64,000 bases of DNA. Origin: Armatimonadota bacterium (GTDB taxonomy: Bacteria > Armatimonadota > Hebobacteria > CAIYQO01). Positions 8,556 through 17,318 of this stretch are shown one piece after another; the stretch's first letter is position 1; each line of letters starts with the position of its first letter. The position numbers and the translations under genes are program-made. Below the pieces are notes generated by a model. It had not been told where the DNA came from and did no database searches. It saw only the letters and a program-made list of their open reading frames with translations. The stretch covers positions 1-64,000 of the forward strand of contig JAKPKV010000190.1 in the NCBI GenBank assembly GCA_029553475.1. The letters are read 5' to 3'.

Positions 8556-10835
8556 ATGCGTGCTCTGCTCCTGGCGCTCATCGTCTGCCTGGCCGGCGCC
8601 GCGCTCGCCGCCCCGCCGGCCTTCACCGAGGAGTTCGTCGGCCCCTTCCCGAGCTGGAAGAACGTGAAGACGGACTACGGCGCGAAGGGCGACGGCATCG
8701 CCGATGACACCGCCGCCATTCAACACGCCCTCGACGAGCTGCGCTTCCATCAGGACCACTGCGTCCTCTACTTCCCGGCGGGGACGTATCGCGTCACGCG
8801 TACCGTGGGCACCAAACGCGCCGCCCACCACGAGTGCCTGGGCATCACCGTGGTCGGGGAAGACCCCGCCACCACCATCCTGCAATGGGATGGGCCGGAG
8901 GGCGGCACCGTCTTCAAATACGACGCCTGGTACGCGAAAATCAGCCGCCTCACCCTCGACGGCCGCGGCAAAGCCGCCGTCGCCCTCGCCTACGGCGACG
9001 CCTTCTCCACCTACAACGAAACCTCCGACATGATCTTCACCGACGTGCAGGTGGGCATGTCCATGGCCACCGCCGGCCACGGCCAGGCGGAAAACGCCGT
9101 GCTGCGCTGCACGTTCCGGCGCTGTTCCACCGCCGGCATCCGCACCAACAACTATAATTCGCTCGATATCTGGGCGTGGTACTGCACCTTTGAGGACTGC
9201 GGCTACGGCCTCTACAACGGCGCCGGCAATTTTCACGCCTACCAGTGCCTCTTCCTGCGCTCGACGACGGCCGACATCGGCACCGCCAACCTGATGACCT
9301 TCTCCTTCGTCAACAACACCTCCATCGGCTCGCGCTGCTTCCTCGATTTTCAGAGCGGCCACTCCTGGGGCTCCTCCACCACCATCTCCGGCAATCGCGT
9401 CATCGAACCCACCGGCGAGTGGGCGCTGCGCCTGGGCAACGGCGGCCCCTACCTGGTGATGGATAACGTCTTCAAGGCGCGCCCCGACGCGAAGGCGCCC
9501 TACGTGGGCATGACCTGGGGCGACCAGACCTTCGTCGGCAACACCTACACGTTGGAGAACCCGGTGAAAGAGGCGGGGCGCTTCTACCGGCTCGATGAGA
9601 AGGTCGCGGACCCGAAGACGATTGACGCCACGCCGCCCGTCATGCCGCCGACGCCCCCGCGCCGCGAGCGCGCCGTCTACGAGGTGCCGCGCGGCGCCGA
9701 CGCGGCAACCATCCAGGCCGCCATTGACGAGGCGGCGAAACGACAAGGCCGGCGCCCGGTCATCCACCTCCCGATGGGCATCTATCAGATCAACCGGACG
9801 CTCACCGTGCCCGCCGGGCTCGACCTGCAGCTCATCGGCGACGGCGGCTCGGAGAACTCCACCGTGCTGCGCTGGACCGGCCCCGCCGGCGCCCCGCTGC
9901 TGCTGCTGGAGGGCCCCTCCGTCGCCGTGGTGCGCGACCTCGCCATCCAGACCGGCGCCGCCACCGGCCTGAAAATCACCAACGGCGACCAGCCCGGCGG
10001 AAAAATCTTCGCCGATCAGCTCAACGTCCCCGGCACCAGCCCGGCCGCCACCCCCGTCGGCCTCCTCGTCAACGGCATCGAGGAGAGCGACGTGCAGCTC
10101 CGTTGCCTGCAGGGCGGCGCCTTCTGCGCGGCGTGGGTGAAGGTGGTGGGCGGGGCCAAACGCGCCGCCGGCCAGGATGCCCCCGGCCAGCTCAGCGTGC
10201 TCTGCGGCGCCACCGGCTCGGCCGATCTCCAGTACGTCGTGGAGCGGGGCGGCCGCCTGGTGGTGCGCGGCGTCTATCACGAGATGAGCGGCGACGCCCC
10301 CCAGGCCATCCTCCTCAATGACCGCGGCATCCTCAACGTGGACGCCACCCGCTTCTCCTACAAAACCGCCCCCGACCGCCCGCTGGTGAAGGCCGACGGT
10401 TTTCGCGGCCAGTTCGCCCTCCTCTCCGGCCTGCTGCTCCCCGTCAACTCGGCCCACACCGCCCGCGTGGAGATCGCCGGCGACGGCGCGCAGGCCAAAC
10501 TGCTGGTGATGAACAACATCTTCTGGGCCAACGAGCAGGGCGCCACCGCCGACAAAATCTTCCTCAACGCCGCCAACCCCCCGGCCGCCGCCGCCTTCCT
10601 CTACAACAACAAAAACGGCAACCAGCCCGACCTCAAAAACGGCTTCGCCCACCTCGACAACACCGCCGCCCCCGACCCCGCCTTCCTCCGCGCCCTGCTC
10701 GCCCCCACCCGCGACACCGCCATCTGGCTCCCCCAGGAGACGCCGCCGGGCGTGACCAACCTCCAACTCCACCGCCTGATGATCACCGCGGGGAAAGAGG
10801 GGGTGGGTGTGGAGATGACGGCGGGGAAGGAGTAG
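8556..10835 (+). CDS. Secreted tandem pectate-lyase-superfamily protein
   Basis: 759 residues with signal peptide 1-18 (MRALLLALIVCLAGAALA). Two right-handed parallel beta-helix units of the Pectate_lyase_3 type follow. The first opens at about residue 35 with DYGAKGDGIADDTAAIQ, the second at about 385 with VPRGADAATIQAAIDEA. The family includes pectate lyases, rhamnogalacturonases and phage-like tailspike depolymerases, so the substrate cannot be named. The start is ATG 8556, six bases after GGAGGA; an ATG at 8550 is too close to that site. Codon third positions become extremely C-rich in the second half. Confidence 0.8.
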   Translation: MRALLLALIVCLAGAALAAPPAFTEEFVGPFPSWKNVKTDYGAKGDGIADDTAAIQHALDELRFHQDHCVLYFPAGTYRVTRTVGTKRAAHHECLGITVVGEDPATTILQWDGPEGGTVFKYDAWYAKISRLTLDGRGKAAVALAYGDAFSTYNETSDMIFTDVQVGMSMATAGHGQAENAVLRCTFRRCSTAGIRTNNYNSLDIWAWYCTFEDCGYGLYNGAGNFHAYQCLFLRSTTADIGTANLMTFSFVNNTSIGSRCFLDFQSGHSWGSSTTISGNRVIEPTGEWALRLGNGGPYLVMDNVFKARPDAKAPYVGMTWGDQTFVGNTYTLENPVKEAGRFYRLDEKVADPKTIDATPPVMPPTPPRRERAVYEVPRGADAATIQAAIDEAAKRQGRRPVIHLPMGIYQINRTLTVPAGLDLQLIGDGGSENSTVLRWTGPAGAPLLLLEGPSVAVVRDLAIQTGAATGLKITNGDQPGGKIFADQLNVPGTSPAATPVGLLVNGIEESDVQLRCLQGGAFCAAWVKVVGGAKRAAGQDAPGQLSVLCGATGSADLQYVVERGGRLVVRGVYHEMSGDAPQAILLNDRGILNVDATRFSYKTAPDRPLVKADGFRGQFALLSGLLLPVNSAHTARVEIAGDGAQAKLLVMNNIFWANEQGATADKIFLNAANPPAAAAFLYNNKNGNQPDLKNGFAHLDNTAAPDPAFLRALLAPTRDTAIWLPQETPPGVTNLQLHRLMITAGKEGVGVEMTAGKE

Positions 10836-10967
10836 ATACGCTAGTCAGAGGAAAGTTTTATCTATTAGGCAGAGGATAGCCTATACCACATTTTTCACGA
10901 ATGAATTGTGATTGCTGCGAATATAAAAATGCCTGGGTAGAATAGCTTTACAGCTGTATTTTTAATG

Positions 10968-12350
10968 TCAAATATTCTGCTTCTGCAACGCGTAAAATAT
11001 TACTTCATTTACTTTAGTAGTAAATCGTTTCTCAGTAAAAGGTCTCTGTACAGCTTGACTAAAAATGTAACCTTGGACAAGCAACGATTGAAAGTTTGGC
11101 ACATGCGATAATTGGTCAGCATCTTCTATTCGTTCAAGTACGAGGCGCATTCTATGTGTAAGACACATTTGCATGATTGATCGGAGAAAATCACCTTCTT
11201 CAGCAGCATTGAAACGGTTAGAAGAGAGTTTTATATATTCTGGTTTTATAGCTCTTGCTGAAAGTAATAGATGTGCCTCGGCATCGTCAAGTGCTACACA
11301 AATATCTTTCTGGAATAAGCGCTGTCTAATCGATGAGAAATACTTCGCAAAATCACAGTCGCACTCATACTCGATTACCTCTAACACCGCGCGACCGCGT
11401 AATGGCTGGCATTCATCGCTATCAATTATCCAGCCCATCGTATTTGTATCTAATAACGTCGCTGGATGTATGTTAATAAATGCTTTCATACTTCCATTAT
11501 ATCCACCCGTCCTTATTATATCACATACACGACGGATAATGGTAGTATCAAGCGCAATGCACCCTTTTGCTCCAAGAACACGAACTGCTTCTAAATATTC
11601 ATCAGTACGCATGTCAATAGGTCGTACCAACACTTCATGACCTTCGATTTTTTTTGTAGTAAGATTAATAATTGGTTGCCAAGCAATATTTAACGAGCGT
11701 AGAGATTCACTGAACCAGCTATCGGCATCAGCATAAGTTATTCCGAAAGGATTCTCAGCGAGAATTGCATTTAATAATGATAATGTCGTTGAACGCATCA
11801 CAGATGCACGTGCAAACGGTGTAGGTGCTGTATTGAGTATATCTCGTGCATTGTGCGCGTGAAGTAAGTCGACGAATCGTTCGATAACACAGGCTTCGAC
11901 ACCGCCATCAATACGACGATCAAAAGACAGTACGGCACAAAGGTTTGACGGCATACGTGAACCGCGTATTGCCACAGCCAATATATGGCGTTTTGCTGAA
12001 AAATAATGATCTTCAAAAACACTCTTCGCTTGAATAGTTGAACCATAATACCTACGTGGATTTGTTAACTTGTCGTGTAAATATGCACCACAGGTATGAT
12101 CATCAACTGAAAGCCACGCATCAGCATTTTCACCTACTGCATTGAGGCATTTAAATTTTCGCCTAGCCGTATCCGTAGCGTCAGCTTGAAATATGCAAAT
12201 ACTCGTGGCGTTAATTGCTTTCATGCATGCTGTTAACAAGGCTGAAGAGGGGTCATCTATCGTCTGAATATCAGCAAGTGTTCGACCTACTTGGACTCGA
12301 ACGCCTTCAAAATATTGCTTCAGCGTACTGATTTGTGTTAGCTGTGGCAT
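10968..12350 (-). CDS. GAF-EAL domain protein with degenerate EAL site
   Basis: 460 residues. The N-terminal part (about 10-165) is GAF-like. The C-terminal part (about 205-445) is an EAL domain, the cyclic-di-GMP phosphodiesterase fold. Signature motifs are altered: EAL is EVL (HEVLVRP), the DDFG loop reads DDAEA, the KID motif reads KLSS and the late AEGVE block reads LERIED. Several metal-binding positions are therefore changed, so it may bind the nucleotide or a partner rather than hydrolyse it. It overlaps the receiver gene upstream by 13 bases and ends the island operon. AT-rich codons set it apart from its neighbours. Confidence 0.85.
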   Translation of the reverse strand: MPQLTQISTLKQYFEGVRVQVGRTLADIQTIDDPSSALLTACMKAINATSICIFQADATDTARRKFKCLNAVGENADAWLSVDDHTCGAYLHDKLTNPRRYYGSTIQAKSVFEDHYFSAKRHILAVAIRGSRMPSNLCAVLSFDRRIDGGVEACVIERFVDLLHAHNARDILNTAPTPFARASVMRSTTLSLLNAILAENPFGITYADADSWFSESLRSLNIAWQPIINLTTKKIEGHEVLVRPIDMRTDEYLEAVRVLGAKGCIALDTTIIRRVCDIIRTGGYNGSMKAFINIHPATLLDTNTMGWIIDSDECQPLRGRAVLEVIEYECDCDFAKYFSSIRQRLFQKDICVALDDAEAHLLLSARAIKPEYIKLSSNRFNAAEEGDFLRSIMQMCLTHRMRLVLERIEDADQLSHVPNFQSLLVQGYIFSQAVQRPFTEKRFTTKVNEVIFYALQKQNI

Positions 12351-12763
12351 GGGATAAGTAAACTCCTTCCCCGATCGATTTCTTGCATAATTACCGCGAG
12401 ATCAGTGCCTTTTAGAAGCAAGGCATCCGGCTCAAGCTCTTCAACTTGCGCAATCACATCTTCATCACCAACAGCAGTTCTAACAATGACGAAGGTATCC
12501 TTTGGTGTTAATGGTGCTAGATTTCCACGGCGAATTTGATCTAATAAGTATACCCCTGTTGTCAATCTTTGTCCTACCGGAATTTTTTTACCTCGAACCA
12601 TACGAATATCGAGCAATATAATGTCCCATCTTTTCTCTGACATCCTGTCTATCCCATCCGAGCCTGTCCGAGCATGGCCAACGTTCCATCCAACTGCTTC
12701 AAGGTAATCGATGAATGTTTCAACCTGACTGGGTTCGTCTTCAATAATTAAAATACTGGGCAT
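12338..12763 (-). CDS. Stand-alone receiver (response regulator)
   Basis: 141 residues, a single CheY-like receiver with acidic residues E8/D9/E10, phosphoacceptor D52 (LLDIRM) and a late LLLK near residue 118. It has no output domain. A 13-residue insert after D52 (VRGKKIPVGQRLT) is unusual. It starts one base after the stop of the PocR kinase and overlaps the EAL gene, so the kinase is its likely phosphodonor and the GAF-EAL protein a plausible output. GGAGGTG precedes ATG 12763; an upstream in-frame start at 12781 would lack a site. Confidence 0.9.
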   Translation of the reverse strand: MPSILIIEDEPSQVETFIDYLEAVGWNVGHARTGSDGIDRMSEKRWDIILLDIRMVRGKKIPVGQRLTTGVYLLDQIRRGNLAPLTPKDTFVIVRTAVGDEDVIAQVEELEPDALLLKGTDLAVIMQEIDRGRSLLIPCHS

Positions 12764-12764
12764 A

Positions 12765-14042
12765 TCAATGCACCTCCTCATCTTTGCGAGAGATTATAAC
12801 AGATGATGGCAATGCAATTGTGATAACAGTTTGCCATCCCAACAACGTTTTAATCGATGGCCGTGCAAATGCACGTCCGCCGTGGAGTTGCGCTATCATT
12901 TTCACGAGATGCAAACCAATGCCAGTACCACTATCTGAATATTCACGCGCTTCTGGTGTTCGACAATACTGGTCAAAAATATACTGCACATATTTTGCAT
13001 GTAATCTTGCGCCGATGTTATAAATATTAATAAACAACTCATCATCAGATGCGATTGCATCCACGTAGACTCCTGTGTTTTCATCAGAATATTTGATGGC
13101 GTTCTCGATTATATTTTGTACTGCATCTAGCAACAAATCGTGATGTGCAAATATTTCACCTATTGCATCAACGGAGTCATTATCAACAGAGATCATTACC
13201 TGACGATCTTGAGCAACAGGTTGAAGGCCAATAGCACAATTGATCAAAAAACTTGACAAACGAAAGACAGTTTTTTCGCGAATGAATCTTGATTGTATGA
13301 TTCTATGACCAGGAGAGGAGACAAGTAAGGTTCTTACTCGACGAAGCGCGATACTACTCATACTTTCCATCGAGTGAAGAAGCAGTAATCCCTTTTTCGG
13401 ATCAAGCTTGCCGGTTTTCGCGATCTGACAAGACATTTTAATACTTGACAAAGGACCTTGTAACTGATGTGCTACATTGTATGCAAAGCTTTTCGTTGCA
13501 AGTAATGCTTCACCATATCCTGCAAGAACATCAGATAAGGCTCGAAGATCTTGTATTAATTCGCTCATCTCACTTTCTGAAGGTGCTTTATGTTGACTCC
13601 GCAGATGTAATGCATCTGGAATATTTAGCTCATCGGCTACAATCTTTGCACACTCAATACCTCGTGTCTCAATAACTGGGTCCGTGCTTCGGAACTGACC
13701 GCAAAGAATAGTACCGACTAATGAATCGTTCACTATCACTGGAACGGCAATGTCTAATAAGCCAGCCATGCACAAATTAACAACAGGTCTTTTAAGTTTT
13801 AGTGCTTCTTTCGCAAATTGCTTGTCAGATAGTAAACATTTACCTTTCCCACAATAACCTTTTCCACGAATAGCTTTGCATAATGGCCCAAATCCCTCGG
13901 ATAACTCTGTGGTGTATTGATCTTTACCCGGTTCCAATAGTGCCACAGGTGTTGACTTTGTATCGACACATGCATGGAGTAGGCGAATGAAAACCGACAT
14001 ATCTGGAACGATATCAATAAACCGAATGCGTGGCCTACTCAT
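12765..14042 (-). CDS. PocR-domain sensor histidine kinase
   Basis: 425 residues. Residues about 7-170 match the PocR sensory domain: cysteines C55, C64, C69 and C91, LLDIAVPV and GTILCGQF. This domain is thought to bind small hydrocarbon derivatives. The kinase core follows, with an atypical H-box (AHQLQGP, H192), N-box NIIENAIKY and G2-box SGTGIGLHLV. No membrane segment. Its ATG overlaps by four bases the stop of a truncated frame (14039-14173), implying a lost upstream operon member. AT-rich like the rest of the island. Confidence 0.88.
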   Translation of the reverse strand: MSRPRIRFIDIVPDMSVFIRLLHACVDTKSTPVALLEPGKDQYTTELSEGFGPLCKAIRGKGYCGKGKCLLSDKQFAKEALKLKRPVVNLCMAGLLDIAVPVIVNDSLVGTILCGQFRSTDPVIETRGIECAKIVADELNIPDALHLRSQHKAPSESEMSELIQDLRALSDVLAGYGEALLATKSFAYNVAHQLQGPLSSIKMSCQIAKTGKLDPKKGLLLLHSMESMSSIALRRVRTLLVSSPGHRIIQSRFIREKTVFRLSSFLINCAIGLQPVAQDRQVMISVDNDSVDAIGEIFAHHDLLLDAVQNIIENAIKYSDENTGVYVDAIASDDELFINIYNIGARLHAKYVQYIFDQYCRTPEAREYSDSGTGIGLHLVKMIAQLHGGRAFARPSIKTLLGWQTVITIALPSSVIISRKDEEVH

Positions 14043-14173
14043 CGTGTTACTCCTATCAGTCCTACTTGAAATAACTCATCATGAAGCGCTTCTCCTTCTT
14101 TGGTATCTAGACATGGCACCTCCTGCATAACGATTACGAAATCCTCTACAGTGTCACCAGGGTTGCGGCTATC
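14039..14173 (-). pseudogene. Truncated C-terminal end of an upstream operon gene
   Basis: A 44-codon frame enters from an in-frame stop at 14174-14176, and its TGA overlaps the kinase ATG in the usual ATGA fashion. It reads as a plausible acidic soluble C-terminus (DTVEDFVIVMQEVP, EALHDELFQVGL). An internal ATG at 14128 exists, but no Shine-Dalgarno is evident before it. The transposase remnant begins about 35 bases upstream, so I read this as the tail of a gene cut off by insertion or deletion. It could instead be chance coding. Confidence 0.4.
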
Positions 14174-14209
14174 TCACGTCGTTTGCATTAGACTTGATTG
14201 GACACAACC

Positions 14210-14828
14210 ATGTCGGCAAACTCGCCCGTTCAGCTTCCAAACCTGCGGTACGCGCAGGGTATGATTCAATACCGTCTCTTTACCTGTGCCCATCGGCAGT
14301 TGCGGGCCTTGGCCGGCCTCTCCCGGCAGGAGTGTGACCGGCTGGTGCTCTCCTTTGTCGCCGCCTATCACGGGCAGGGCATAGTCCCGCTGTGGCGGGG
14401 CCGAACCGGTTACCTGCCGACGGTCCAGAGTCGCCTCGCTTTCATCCTGGTCTACGGGCGCCAGTACCCGACCCAGGACCTGCAGGCGGCGCTCTTTGGC
14501 TGAGCCAACTGCAGGCTAATTACTGGATGCTCACGCTGCTCCCCGTGCTGTGGGCCACGCTCGGGCGGGAGGTGGCGCTCCCGCAACGGACCCCCGTCGC
14601 CACCGTGGCAGCGACCTGACAGAGGAGGAACGCGTCTGCAATATGCGTCGAGCACAGCTACGGATTTACGTCGCGCATGCCATCCTAGGCATGAAAATCA
14701 GCCGGATCACCGCCGCGGTGTTTCGCAACACCACCGAGGGTCTGGCCGATCTCGTCGCCGAAATCGGCGCGGGCCTGTATAATAGGAAAGGCCGCCAGTG
14801 GGGACACAGGACACCAGTCGCCGCCTAA
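14210..14828 (+). pseudogene. Decayed DDE_Tnp_4 (IS5/HARBI1-like) transposase
   Basis: The first frame (14210-14503) matches the N-terminal helix-turn-helix part of DDE_Tnp_4 transposases: LAGLSRQECDRL, RLAFILVYGRQYPTQ, LQAALFG. The match then shifts frame near 14500 (LSQLQANYWM.LLPVLWATLG). After about 14640 only the C-terminal block is recognisable (HAILGMKISRI, FRNTTEGLADLV, IGAGLYN). The DDE catalytic middle is missing, so the copy is dead: one frameshift plus an internal deletion. It flanks the AT-rich island and may mark how that island arrived. Terminal repeats were not found. Confidence 0.75.
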
Positions 14829-15448
14829 CCGAGTGGCCGGCCGCAGGGCAACTCGGCCCCCGCACCGAGTCAATTATTTCCAAGCAAGTTTATTCGATAT
14901 GAACAAGTATCTGGTTTGGAGTGTCGGCATCTTCTTCTCTTCTAATTAAACAAAGAGAGTATCAAACATACTTTTGGACAAATCTTCCTTGGAAAAAACA
15001 CGCTGGTTTGATATTCACGACATCTATGCCAACGTATCCGATCCGTCTCATATGAGAAAATTATACAACTCATATCAGTAAGATGCAAGCTGTTCTCATT
15101 CCTACATCCCACTGATCGTTCTCTATCCAAGTCTGGTAGCAACTAGAAATATTAATCAAGCGAAACATCGGACCCACCCCTGCCCAGAGCCCCAAAAATC
15201 CTTCCCGCCCACCAAACAAATGCACCCCAAAACCCCCTTGATAAACAAACAAAGGTATGCTATCCTCACGCCTGTACCGTGAAAAGTGAAGCACGCCCGT
15301 GAAGCGATACCGGCCTGGAAGGGCATCGTCTGCCCCGACACGGCGCCTTTCACGGGGCATAAGGGGTGAGTTCGGGGCCAAAGACGTATCACCCCGCAAA
15401 TGGAAAAATCACCCGTTGCGCGGGGTGATACGCCGCCATCCCGAATCC
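14829..15448. other. AT-richer non-coding stretch between convergent units
   Basis: About 620 bases after the transposase remnant. The left two thirds are clearly AT-richer than the chromosome average and look like the tail of the acquired island. No supported gene. The right end holds the hairpin at 15386-15431. Confidence 0.6.
15386..15431 (-). terminator. Terminator/palindrome after the lyxose isomerase gene
   Basis: A perfect 12-base inverted repeat (15386-15397 with 15420-15431) encloses a second option read on the minus strand: ATCACCC paired with GGGTGAT (15408-15429) followed by five T. The inner structure is a standard intrinsic terminator for the gene ending at 15449. Confidence 0.7.
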
Positions 15449-15994
15449 CTACTCCCCCACCTCCGGCATCCGCTGGATGTCGGGGTCGGTGAAGATGTCG
15501 GCTTCGTCCACGCTTTTGGTGGAGAATTCGGAGACGATGGCGCCGTCGGGGCCGGCCTGGAACCAGTGCAGGGTGTCCGGCGCCAGCGTGTATTGCTCGC
15601 CGGGGGCCAGCACGATCTCGTGCCAGACGGTGAACGCCCCCGCCCGCGCGGCCGGCACGCGCCCCCGCGGGGCGGCCGCCGGCGCGCCCGGCACGTAGAG
15701 GTAGACCTGCCCAGCCCGGCAGCGGAACGTCTCCTCCTTGCCCGGCCGCCCGTCACGCGCCGGGTGCCGGTGCTCCGGGCAAATCTGCCAGGGGAAGAGC
15801 ACCAGCTCTTTGGCGCAGCAGCGCTCGGTGTTCACGTAGACGACGATCTCCAGCCCGATCCGCTCCAGATCGCCCAACCCGAAATCCGCCACCTCGATGG
15901 CGGCGCGCTCCGCCGGGGTAATCACGATCCCCGCCGCCGCCAGCGCCGCGGCCGCGCGGGATTGCGCTTGCGCGAATTCAATTCGGGATAGCAT
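15449..15994 (-). CDS. D-lyxose isomerase-like cupin
   Basis: 181 residues, single cupin barrel of the D-lyxose ketol-isomerase family (D-lyxose to D-xylulose). Metal ligands are visible in the expected order: H75 and H77 (CPEHRHP), E87/E88 (PGKEETFRC) and H143 (DTLHWF). Cytoplasmic. It would feed released pentoses toward xylulose 5-phosphate, in keeping with the polysaccharide-acting genes nearby. GAGGTGA precedes the ATG and a terminator follows. It starts 21 bases after the hepT stop. Confidence 0.85.
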   Translation of the reverse strand: MLSRIEFAQAQSRAAAALAAAGIVITPAERAAIEVADFGLGDLERIGLEIVVYVNTERCCAKELVLFPWQICPEHRHPARDGRPGKEETFRCRAGQVYLYVPGAPAAAPRGRVPAARAGAFTVWHEIVLAPGEQYTLAPDTLHWFQAGPDGAIVSEFSTKSVDEADIFTDPDIQRMPEVGE

Positions 15995-16015
15995 GGGAGG
16001 TCACCTCATACGTAA

Positions 16016-16354
16016 TTATTCATCGGCTGAGACGAGTGGCGTAATCCTGGCAATGAGCATTGGTAGATCACGTTGCACGGTGTCCCAGACAATGTCAACA
16101 TCAACATCGCCATACGCATGTATCAAGCGGTTGCGCATCGAAATGATGCGCGGCCAGGGTATATCCGCATGCGATTGCCGAAAGTCATCTGAGAGATGGC
16201 GTGCAGCTTCACCGATAAGGCTGATGGCATGCGCCGTCGCATCTCGTATGAGTGTATCGTCGGCAAAATCCTCATCTGATATCGCGGCGGTATACTCGAT
16301 GGCCCGTCGAGCATATTCGAGGATATCGTGCAGATACTCGCGATCATGCCGCAT
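16016..16354 (-). CDS. hepT: HepT-like ribonuclease toxin
   Basis: 112 residues, all-helical HEPN-family protein. The catalytic/target motif RX4HXY is present as RNRLIHAY (R74, H79, Y81). In characterised HepT/MntA pairs HepT is a toxic RNase, and MntA neutralises it by adenylylating the tyrosine of this motif. The gene overlaps the MntA gene upstream by 11 bases, the usual antitoxin-first order. Start at ATG 16354; a longer frame to 16414 would run deep into mntA. Confidence 0.88.
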   Translation of the reverse strand: MRHDREYLHDILEYARRAIEYTAAISDEDFADDTLIRDATAHAISLIGEAARHLSDDFRQSHADIPWPRIISMRNRLIHAYGDVDVDIVWDTVQRDLPMLIARITPLVSADE

Positions 16355-16655
16355 GGACCACCTCGGCTGATGACAGGATGTCTTTTCGTCGCATAAAATT
16401 CTCGCTTCGCTCAATACCCCTTCGGCTCACAACATCAACATCCCGACCGAACACGTCGCGCAGTTCTTCTTCCATCTCCGCCAGATCCAGCAATGTGGTA
16501 TGCGCGCCCGGTGCGAAGCTGACGAGCACATCCACGTCGCTGTCCGGACGAAAGTCGTCGCGGAGCACCGACCCGAACAGCGCGAACTCGGTGATCTGCC
16601 ATTTCCGGCAGAATTCGGCAATGCGCTCGCGGTCAATCGGGATACGCGCCGGCAT
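16344..16655 (-). CDS. mntA: MntA-like nucleotidyltransferase antitoxin
   Basis: 103 residues, minimal nucleotidyltransferase fold with the GSX10DXD motif (G28, S29, D40, D42 within FGSVLRDDF and DSDVDVLV). In the MntA/HepT family it transfers AMP to the tyrosine of HepT and silences the toxin. AGGAGGTGG six bases before ATG 16655 sets the start; the upstream MRRWR extension lacks a site. Both genes look intact, so the module is probably active. Confidence 0.88.
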   Translation of the reverse strand: MPARIPIDRERIAEFCRKWQITEFALFGSVLRDDFRPDSDVDVLVSFAPGAHTTLLDLAEMEEELRDVFGRDVDVVSRRGIERSENFMRRKDILSSAEVVHAA

Positions 16656-16709
16656 ACGCCACCTCCTCATCGGCTGCTGTATTGTAGCACACCCCGCCGA
16701 CGTGGATGA

Positions 16710-17297
16710 TTACGTCAATGTCCCCTTCGTGCTCGGCACCCCCGTCTCCCGCGGGTCGGGGGCGATCGCCGCGCGCAGCGCCCGCGCGCAGGCCTTGAAG
16801 GCCGCCTCCACGATGTGGTGCGTGTTCACCCCGGAGAGCAGCCGCAGGTGCAGCGTCAGCCCGCCGTGCACCGCCAGCGCCCGGAAGAAATCCTCCGCCA
16901 GCTCGCTGTCCCAGGTGCCCACCTTCGGCTGCGGCAGCGCCACCTCCCACGCGAAATAGGGCCGCCCGCTGCAGTCCACCGCCGCCAGCATCAGCGCCTC
17001 GTCCATCGGCAGCAGGATATCGCCGTAACGCCTGATGCCTTTCTTGTCGCCCAGCGCCTGCGCCAGCGCCTGGCCCAGCACGATGCCGATGTCCTCCGTC
17101 AGGTGGTGATCGTCCACCGCGGTGTCGCCCGTCGCCTGCACCGCCAGGTCGCAACCGCTGTGCCGGGCAAAGAGCGTCAGCATGTGGTTCAGAAAGCCGA
17201 TGCCGGAGTCCACTTGCGACGCGCCCGCGCCGTCCAGCGTCAGCGTCAGCGCGATCTGCGTCTCCGCGGTGGTGCGAGTGATGGTTGCCGTGCGCAT
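16710..17297 (-). CDS. hisB: Imidazoleglycerol-phosphate dehydratase
   Basis: 195 residues, the usual length of the monofunctional enzyme. It converts imidazole-glycerol phosphate to imidazole-acetol phosphate in histidine synthesis. Manganese-binding His-rich motifs are intact: GFLNHML, DDHHLTEDIGI and HHIVEAAFKA. It lies 21 bases after glyS with GGGGAG before the ATG, so the two are probably cotranscribed, although no other his gene is in the window. Confidence 0.95.
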   Translation of the reverse strand: MRTATITRTTAETQIALTLTLDGAGASQVDSGIGFLNHMLTLFARHSGCDLAVQATGDTAVDDHHLTEDIGIVLGQALAQALGDKKGIRRYGDILLPMDEALMLAAVDCSGRPYFAWEVALPQPKVGTWDSELAEDFFRALAVHGGLTLHLRLLSGVNTHHIVEAAFKACARALRAAIAPDPRETGVPSTKGTLT

Positions 17298-17318
17298 GTC
17301 AGTCTCCCCTGGGGCGAA

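Noticed and set aside
10968-12350. Active c-di-GMP phosphodiesterase
   Set aside because: Too many signature residues are changed to claim activity; listed as degenerate EAL.
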